Below, piece after piece: positions 59,657-64,000 of a DNA stretch of 64,000 bases (positions are counted from its first letter, which is position 1; the number at the start of each line of letters is the position of its first letter). The notes beneath the pieces are model-generated. The model searched no databases, had not been told where the DNA came from, and was given only the letters and a program-made list of their open reading frames with translations. Source of the stretch: Microbacterium sp. LWO13-1.2. GTDB taxonomy: Bacteria; Actinomycetota; Actinomycetes; Actinomycetales; Microbacteriaceae. Position numbers and translations under genes: made by a program. The stretch lies in contig NZ_CP151634.1 in the NCBI RefSeq assembly GCF_038397725.1, positions 1,302,001 to 1,366,000 of the forward strand. The letters run 5' to 3'.

Positions 59657-60625
59657 CTAGGTCGTGCCCGCTGAGCCGGCCACGGCGCGGCTGTATCTCT
59701 CCGACAACAACTGGAGCCTTGGAATCAGCTCGGCCGGTGACTCGACGGTGAAGTCCATCATCAGCATCCCTATGTAGGCGGCGACCGTGTCGAGGCTGTC
59801 GGCTCCAGTGACCAGGATGCAGTGGTCGTCGTCGATCGGCTCCACCACTCCGACTGCCGCGTGGATCCGGTCGAGCACGGCCTGGGCTGGAGCGTCGATG
59901 CGCAAGCGGGCGTGCACGACCCAGCCGCTCACGGCAATGGTCCGCATGGCGAACGCCGTGTAGTCGCCACCGGGGAGTGGTTGCGGTTCGAACCGGCGGT
60001 GGGTCGCCATCCGCAGTTCCATCCAGTCGACTCGGTGCGTTCCCCATTCTGCGGTCTGGGGGTCGCGAGCCACCAGGTACCAGCGCCGGTGCCAGGTGAG
60101 GAGCCGGTACGGCTCGACCAGTACGGGCCGTCCCTCGTAGTCGAAGCGCAGCCATTCCTGGTTGCGGATGGCATTCGCGACGGCCTGCAGGACTGCGGCA
60201 TCGACTTCGGGATCCGGAGCATCGGTGTCGTTGTTCTCCGGGGCGCGGTCGACGCTCGATCGGAGAGCCTCGACCGTCGGACGCAGGTGCGATGGCAGTA
60301 CCTGCTCGAGCTTTGCGAGCGCCCTGGCGCCCGACTCCGCGACCCCGGCGATGCCGGCGGCGGCGCGGAGTCCCACGGTGACGGCGACCGCTTCCTCGTC
60401 ATCGAGCAGCAGCGGAGGCAGCTTTCCGCCGGCGCCGAGGCGGTAACCGCCGATCGCGCCGCGCGTCGCGTCGACGGGATATCCCAACTCGCGGAGCCGG
60501 TCGATGTCGTGCCGTACTGTGCGTGTCGAGACCCCGAGACGCTCGGACAGTTCGCGCCCTGAGCGCTCAGGGCCGGCCTGCAGCAGGGACAGCAGTGCCA
60601 GCAGGCGTGCGGTCGGATCGGCCAT
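59657..60625 (-). CDS. WYL domain transcriptional regulator (YafY-like)
   Basis: This 322-residue regulator has an N-terminal HTH_11 winged helix (RLLALLSLLQAGPERSGRELSERLGVSTRTVRHDIDRL in pieces), a linker with YRLGAGGKLPPLLLDDEEAVAV and a WYL ligand-binding domain with WLRFDYEGRPVLVEPYRL and RRWYLVARDP. WYL proteins bind nucleic acids or nucleotides and often control DNA-damage or stress genes. GGGAGGA precedes the ATG. Targets are unknown. Confidence 0.9.
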   Translation of the reverse strand: MADPTARLLALLSLLQAGPERSGRELSERLGVSTRTVRHDIDRLRELGYPVDATRGAIGGYRLGAGGKLPPLLLDDEEAVAVTVGLRAAAGIAGVAESGARALAKLEQVLPSHLRPTVEALRSSVDRAPENNDTDAPDPEVDAAVLQAVANAIRNQEWLRFDYEGRPVLVEPYRLLTWHRRWYLVARDPQTAEWGTHRVDWMELRMATHRRFEPQPLPGGDYTAFAMRTIAVSGWVVHARLRIDAPAQAVLDRIHAAVGVVEPIDDDHCILVTGADSLDTVAAYIGMLMMDFTVESPAELIPRLQLLSERYSRAVAGSAGTT

Positions 60626-60690
60626 GGTTTCCTCCCGGGAAACGTGTACTAGAGGAGCGTATCCACCGGGCGCGCTCACGATCCGCCACG

Positions 60691-61467
60691 TCATCCGTCG
60701 GGCGATGTCTTCGGGGCGGCCGGGCGTGCACTGCGCGCCGCGCCGATGGAGGCGATGACGACGCACGCCACAGCCAGCCATTGCGACCAGAGCAACGCCT
60801 CCTGCAGCACCACGAGGCCGATCACCGCCGCCATCGCGGGCTCGAGACTCATCAGGATGCCGAAGACCCGAGGCGGCATCCGCCGAAGGGCCTCCAGGTC
60901 GAATGATGACGGAATCACCGAAGACAACAGCGCCACCCCGACTCCGGCCGCCAGTACCCACGGCTGGATCAAGGCGAGCCCGCTCTCGGCGACGCCGACG
61001 GGAAACGCCACGCACGCGGCGACGACCGCCCCGAGAGCGAGGCCGTTGCCTTCGTGGGTGTGACGACCCAGAGCCGCGCTGACCAGAATGTAGAGCGACC
61101 AGCACACTCCCGCTCCCAGCGCGAACAGCACGCCGGCGAGCTCGAGGTCGCCGACACCTCCCATGAGCAGCACGACACCACCGGTCGCCAGGAGCGCCCA
61201 GAAGGCATCCGACCATCGTCTGGAACCGGCGAGAGCGACGGCGAGCGGCCCCAGGAACTCGATGGTCACCGCGATTCCCAGCGGTATGAGATTCAGGGCC
61301 AGATAGAAGAACAGGTTCATCAGGCCGAGGATCACGCCGTACGCCAGCACGATCGCCCAGGCGCGACGATTCATGCGCAGAGGAGGGCGCCACAGCACGA
61401 CCAGCACGATAGCCGCGAAGAACAACCGCAGGGCGACGGTGCCGAAGCTCCCTACGGTCTCGAACAA
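60691..61467 (-). CDS. EamA/RhaT-type DMT transporter with unusual 5' end
   Basis: The product is a drug/metabolite transporter with about nine or ten membrane segments, 258 residues from the TTG at 61467. Features are GSFGTVALRLFFAAIVLVVLW in two pieces, WPLALVTIEFLGPL-like IAVTIEFLGPLAVALAG, SLEPAMAAVIGLVVLQEALLW near the end. In the same frame upstream of the TTG the bases still encode a typical first helix (ALVLLGILSVQLGSALAKG), but no ATG, GTG or TTG occurs before the stop codon at 61574-61572. The real start may be CTG 61569, or the 5' end is frameshifted. Confidence 0.78.
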   Translation of the reverse strand: MFETVGSFGTVALRLFFAAIVLVVLWRPPLRMNRRAWAIVLAYGVILGLMNLFFYLALNLIPLGIAVTIEFLGPLAVALAGSRRWSDAFWALLATGGVVLLMGGVGDLELAGVLFALGAGVCWSLYILVSAALGRHTHEGNGLALGAVVAACVAFPVGVAESGLALIQPWVLAAGVGVALLSSVIPSSFDLEALRRMPPRVFGILMSLEPAMAAVIGLVVLQEALLWSQWLAVACVVIASIGAARSARPAAPKTSPDG

Positions 61468-61716
61468 CCCTTTAGCGAGGGCAGACCCCAGCTGGACGCT
61501 GAGGATGCCGAGCAGAACAAGGGCTGTCGGCGGGACGGCGTCGACAAGCCGCCCGCCCTCCCGCGTCAGGGGTCATCACGTCGGCATGCGCCGCGTATGG
61601 TCCTGTCGATATCCATCCAAGCCATCGCCCCAGTCTGCACGGCTGCGCCTCGTGCCACCACCCCCATCCGATTCGGAGGCTCGACGGCCTCCGGAAATCG
61701 GATGAGATTCTCTTTT

Positions 61717-61754
61717 CTATTAGGAAGATATCCCGCCTATTAGGCTCATATCGT
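61717..61754 (+). promoter_or_regulatory. AT-rich promoter with direct repeats before epoxide hydrolase gene
   Basis: CTATTAGG occurs at 61717-61724 and 61737-61744, 20 bp apart, which is two helical turns. A TATCGT hexamer at 61749-61754 is 7 nt before the ATG. The region is AT-rich relative to its surroundings. It may bind an activator or repressor in tandem; none is adjacent. Confidence 0.4.
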
Positions 61755-61761
61755 CGTAGAC

Positions 61762-62907
61762 ATGAACAACATCAACCTCACCTTCCGCCCCTTCTCCGTC
61801 TCCGTCTCCGCTGCCGAGGTCGCCGACCTCCAGGACCGACTCGCCCGTACCCGCCTGCCCCAGCCGTCGCCGGTCGACGACTGGGATGCCGGCACGCCGA
61901 ACTCGTACCTCCGCGAAGCCATCGACGCGTGGCGCTCCTTCGACTGGGCCGCCGCCGAGGCACGGATCAACGCGGTGCCGCATTTCACCACCGAGATCGA
62001 CGGTCAGAGCATCCACTTCATCCACGTGCGTTCGGCGCACGAGGGCGCGACTCCGCTGCTGCTCGCGCACACCTACCCGGGTTCGTCGATCGACTACCTC
62101 GACATGATCGACCAGCTCGTCGACCCGGTGGCGCACGGCGGCCGCGCAGAAGACGCGTTCGATGTCGTGATCCCGGATGCTCCGGGCTACGGCTACTCGC
62201 AGCCGCTCGCCTCTGCCGGCTGGACCACGGCACGGGTAGCCGCCGCGTACGACGAGCTGATGCGCGGCCTCGGCTACGACAGCTACGGCATCCACGGCTC
62301 TGACAACGGCGCGATGGTCGCCCGCGAGCTCGGTCTGCTCAACCCTGCAGGCTTCCTCGGTCTGCACGTGATGCAGCTGTTCTCGTTCCCCTCCGGCGAC
62401 CCTGCCGAGTTCGAGAAGCTGGAGCCCGCGGACTACGCCGGTCTCGAGCACATGCAGTGGTTCCAGTCAGTCGGTGGCTACAACACGATGAACTCGTCCC
62501 GTCCGCAGACCGTGTCGGTCGGCATCAGCGACTCGCCGATCGGGCTTCTCGCTTACAGCGAGCTGTTCAACAACTTCGGCAACGGCACCTCGCTGGTCTC
62601 GCTCGACAAGATCCTGCTCGAGGTGAGCGTGAACTGGTTCGCCAACGCCGCCTCTGGCATGAGCCGCAGCTACCTGGAGAACGCTCGGGCTGACGGCGGG
62701 GAGGACGCTGCTCCGCAGATCAACGCCGCGCCGACCGGTGTGGCCGTCTTCAAGGACGACTTCCAGACGATCCGGGTCTTCGCCGAGCGCGACAACTCGA
62801 ACATCGTGCACTGGAGCCGCTTCGACGAGGGCGGGCACTTCGCCGCACTGGAGCGGCCCGACGTGCTCGTCGGCGACATCCGGGCGTTCTTCGCCGGGCT
62901 GCGCTGA
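61762..62907 (+). CDS. Epoxide hydrolase N-terminal-domain family alpha/beta hydrolase
   Basis: This 381-residue hydrolase has the epoxide hydrolase N-terminal lid domain (FRPFSVSVSAAEVADLQDRL) and an alpha/beta core with HTYPGSSIDYLDMI (oxyanion HGxP-like), nucleophile Asp near residue 181 in IHGSDNGAMVAREL, and the catalytic histidine in DEGGHFAALERP. It may open epoxides or hydrolyse esters or lactones; substrates unknown. The ATG follows TATCGT (61749-61754) by 7 nt. Confidence 0.9.
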   Translation: MNNINLTFRPFSVSVSAAEVADLQDRLARTRLPQPSPVDDWDAGTPNSYLREAIDAWRSFDWAAAEARINAVPHFTTEIDGQSIHFIHVRSAHEGATPLLLAHTYPGSSIDYLDMIDQLVDPVAHGGRAEDAFDVVIPDAPGYGYSQPLASAGWTTARVAAAYDELMRGLGYDSYGIHGSDNGAMVARELGLLNPAGFLGLHVMQLFSFPSGDPAEFEKLEPADYAGLEHMQWFQSVGGYNTMNSSRPQTVSVGISDSPIGLLAYSELFNNFGNGTSLVSLDKILLEVSVNWFANAASGMSRSYLENARADGGEDAAPQINAAPTGVAVFKDDFQTIRVFAERDNSNIVHWSRFDEGGHFAALERPDVLVGDIRAFFAGLR

Positions 62908-62922
62908 GCCCGTCGCCTCAGT

Positions 62923-63003
62923 GCCGAAACCCCCTGATACCGCCGAGACCCCCTCGTACAGACGTCTGTACGAGGGGGTCTCGGCGCTGAACGGGGGTCT
63001 CGG
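62923..63003. repeat. GAGACCCCC palindrome cluster with a perfect 46-bp palindrome
   Basis: The core (62941-62986) is a perfect palindrome with 23-bp arms and no loop, centred at ACAGACGTCTGT. It is flanked by a left half GCCGAAACCCCCT (62923-62935) and a right half GGGGGTCTCGG (62993-63003). The layout copies that at 12393-12480. It lies between convergent genes. Confidence 0.82.
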
Positions 63004-63019
63004 TGTCAGGTTGCAGGCG

Positions 63020-63514
63020 TCAGTTCTCGCGCAGATCGAGCCACATGATCCGCAGGCCCACATCGCCTTCGGACGGATGCCGGAACGCGCCCGGCGCGAT
63101 GCCGATCGTGCGGAAGCCGAGGTTCTCGTACAACTGAACGGCGGCCGTGTTCGTCTCCACCACGGCGTTGAACTGGACCGCTACGAAACCGCGGCGGCGC
63201 GCCCAGGCGATCATGTCCTCCACGAGGGTGCGGCCCACGCGGCGCCCTCTCGCGGCGGAGTCCACCATGAAGCTCGCCGATGCCACGTGCGATCCGGGCC
63301 CTGCGCGATTCGGGTACATGTTCGCTGTTCCGAGCACCTGGTCGTCCGCGACGGCGACAACGGTGCGGGCGGGCTCGCCGCGCAACCACGTCCGGCGCGC
63401 TTCGTCCTCGCTCATCCCGGGGTCGTAGGCGAAGGTCGTCTGCTCCCGGACGACCTCGCGGAAGATCGGCCAGATGTGCGGCCAGTCATTCTCGGTGGCC
63501 TCGCGCACCGTCAC
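63020..63514 (-). CDS. GNAT family N-acetyltransferase
   Basis: This 164-residue acetyltransferase has the GNAT fold: VREATENDWPHIWPIFREVV, TVVAVADDQVLGTANMYP, the acetyl-CoA loop VDSAARGRRVGRTLVEDMIAWA and a C-terminal TNTAAVQLYENLGFRTIG. Substrate unknown. It lies just left of the DUF1801 gene in the same direction. Confidence 0.9.
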   Translation of the reverse strand: MTVREATENDWPHIWPIFREVVREQTTFAYDPGMSEDEARRTWLRGEPARTVVAVADDQVLGTANMYPNRAGPGSHVASASFMVDSAARGRRVGRTLVEDMIAWARRRGFVAVQFNAVVETNTAAVQLYENLGFRTIGIAPGAFRHPSEGDVGLRIMWLDLREN

Positions 63515-63519
63515 GGCGC

Positions 63520-63945
63520 TCAGCTGCGCACCTCGATCTGCATGCCCTCGGTGCCACCGGATTCCGCCCAGGCGAGGGATCGCTCCAGGATGCCGCGGAG
63601 CACCTCGAGGTCGATCTCCTCGAGGTCTTTGATGTAGAGGCAGCCGGCGCCAGCCGTGTGCGGGCCGAGCTTCGCGATCGCTGCCGCGTGAGCATCAACC
63701 CCGTCGAGCAGATACACCGTGGTCGCAGCCTTGCGGGGTGCGAAGCCGATCAGGCCGGTGTCACCTTCGGTGCCGGTCGGGTAACGGTAGTGGCACGATC
63801 CGAAGCCGATGATCGTGCCCCAGACCACGGGCTCGCGGCCGGAGACCTCCTGCATCAGCGCGGTCAGCGTCTCGGCATCCCGCCGGCGCTTCTCCGGCGT
63901 CGACCGCGCGATCAGAGCCGCGACATCGTCACCGGTCGGCTTCAT
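63520..63945 (-). CDS. DUF1801 domain protein
   Basis: This 141-residue protein has the YdhG-like DUF1801 features PEKRRRDAETLTALMQEVSG, VWGTIIGFGSCHYRYPTG, FAPRKAATTVYLLDG and CLYIKDLEEIDLEVLRGIL. The fold is thought to bind iron or small ligands; function unknown. The ATG overlaps the stop of the next upstream gene by 4 bp. Confidence 0.87.
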   Translation of the reverse strand: MKPTGDDVAALIARSTPEKRRRDAETLTALMQEVSGREPVVWGTIIGFGSCHYRYPTGTEGDTGLIGFAPRKAATTVYLLDGVDAHAAAIAKLGPHTAGAGCLYIKDLEEIDLEVLRGILERSLAWAESGGTEGMQIEVRS

Positions 63946-64000
63946 TTCGCGGCCTTGGCTGCGGCCTTCATGGCCTTCTTGTGCTCGCGCACCTGCGTGA
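63942..64000 (-). CDS. C-terminal end of an unidentified protein (5' end outside window)
   Basis: Only the last 18 codons are visible, encoding a basic Lys/Ala helix (TQVREHKKAMKAAAKAAK). The stop overlaps the DUF1801 start (ATGA), so it is the upstream gene of the same operon. No family can be assigned. Confidence 0.5.
   Translation of the reverse strand, partial: TQVREHKKAMKAAAKAAK

Noticed and set aside
59980..60010. tRNA-like T-loop sequence (GGTTCGAACC)
   Set aside because: It lies inside the WYL regulator coding sequence and no cloverleaf can be built around it.
1..64000. Insertion sequences or prophage
   Set aside because: No transposase, integrase or phage structural gene is seen in the translated frames; the only repeats are short palindromes.

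Overview
The window is high-GC DNA with dense, short-gapped genes on both strands, ATGA/GTGA stop-start overlaps, frequent GTG starts and a very common GGATGC/GCATCC word. With the gene content (actinobacterial PutA without a DNA-binding domain, LAXTG cell-wall anchor, WXG100-like proteins, an HspR-type HAIR operator) this points to an actinobacterium, most likely Microbacteriaceae and probably Microbacterium (inference). I saw no rRNA, tRNA, CRISPR array, prophage or insertion sequence.

Layout. 1-2951: the end of coaBC, then an N-domain-less ClpB behind a HAIR operator. 3025-7572: a nitroreductase; a TetR regulator divergent from an APC permease and YtcJ-like amidohydrolase, sharing a large operator. 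7603-7861: four 51-bp imperfect palindromes (REP-like). 7891-12378: LysR regulator divergent from putA. 12492-17853: a NatAB-like ABC exporter, BenE-like permease and a DesK/NarL-type two-component pair. 17993-19768: VOC protein, HxlR regulator and DHFR-like reductase. 19951-21999: a cell-wall anchored repeat protein. 22095-27226: two convergent operons built from a WXG100-like protein, a large LXG-like protein and small partner genes; one large protein ends in a calpain protease domain. 27323-32775: HAD phosphatase, exonuclease III, quinone oxidoreductase, pyrE, ROK kinase and anmK. 32799-41257: a fructan regulon of fructokinase, ABM protein, sugar ABC importer, LacI regulator and a giant GH32 enzyme, with three LacI operators. 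41319-47044: YdeI-like protein, HAD-IIA, DtxR-family regulator, TrmH methyltransferase and a second two-component pair. 47185-64000: housekeeping and transport genes (MATE, DUF1992, M13 peptidase, POT transporter, glyS, WYL regulator, EamA, epoxide hydrolase, GNAT, DUF1801).

How genes work together. Secreted GH32 enzyme would release fructose, the RbsABC/Frc-type importer takes it up and the PfkB kinase phosphorylates it; the LacI protein sits on operators before the binding-protein gene, the GH32 gene and its own start codon. The two NarL-type systems share a promoter module: a GGGGGATG-type box lies at the same distance from the -10 hexamer before the NatA gene, the first kinase and the membrane gene at 47185, with a weaker copy before the second kinase. 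At least sixteen genes start 6-7 nt after a TANNNT hexamer, which implies leaderless mRNAs.

Most notable are the paired LXG-like loci with a shared N-terminal domain, the shared two-component promoter module, the nested-domain GH32 enzyme, and two families of intergenic palindromes at convergent gene ends.
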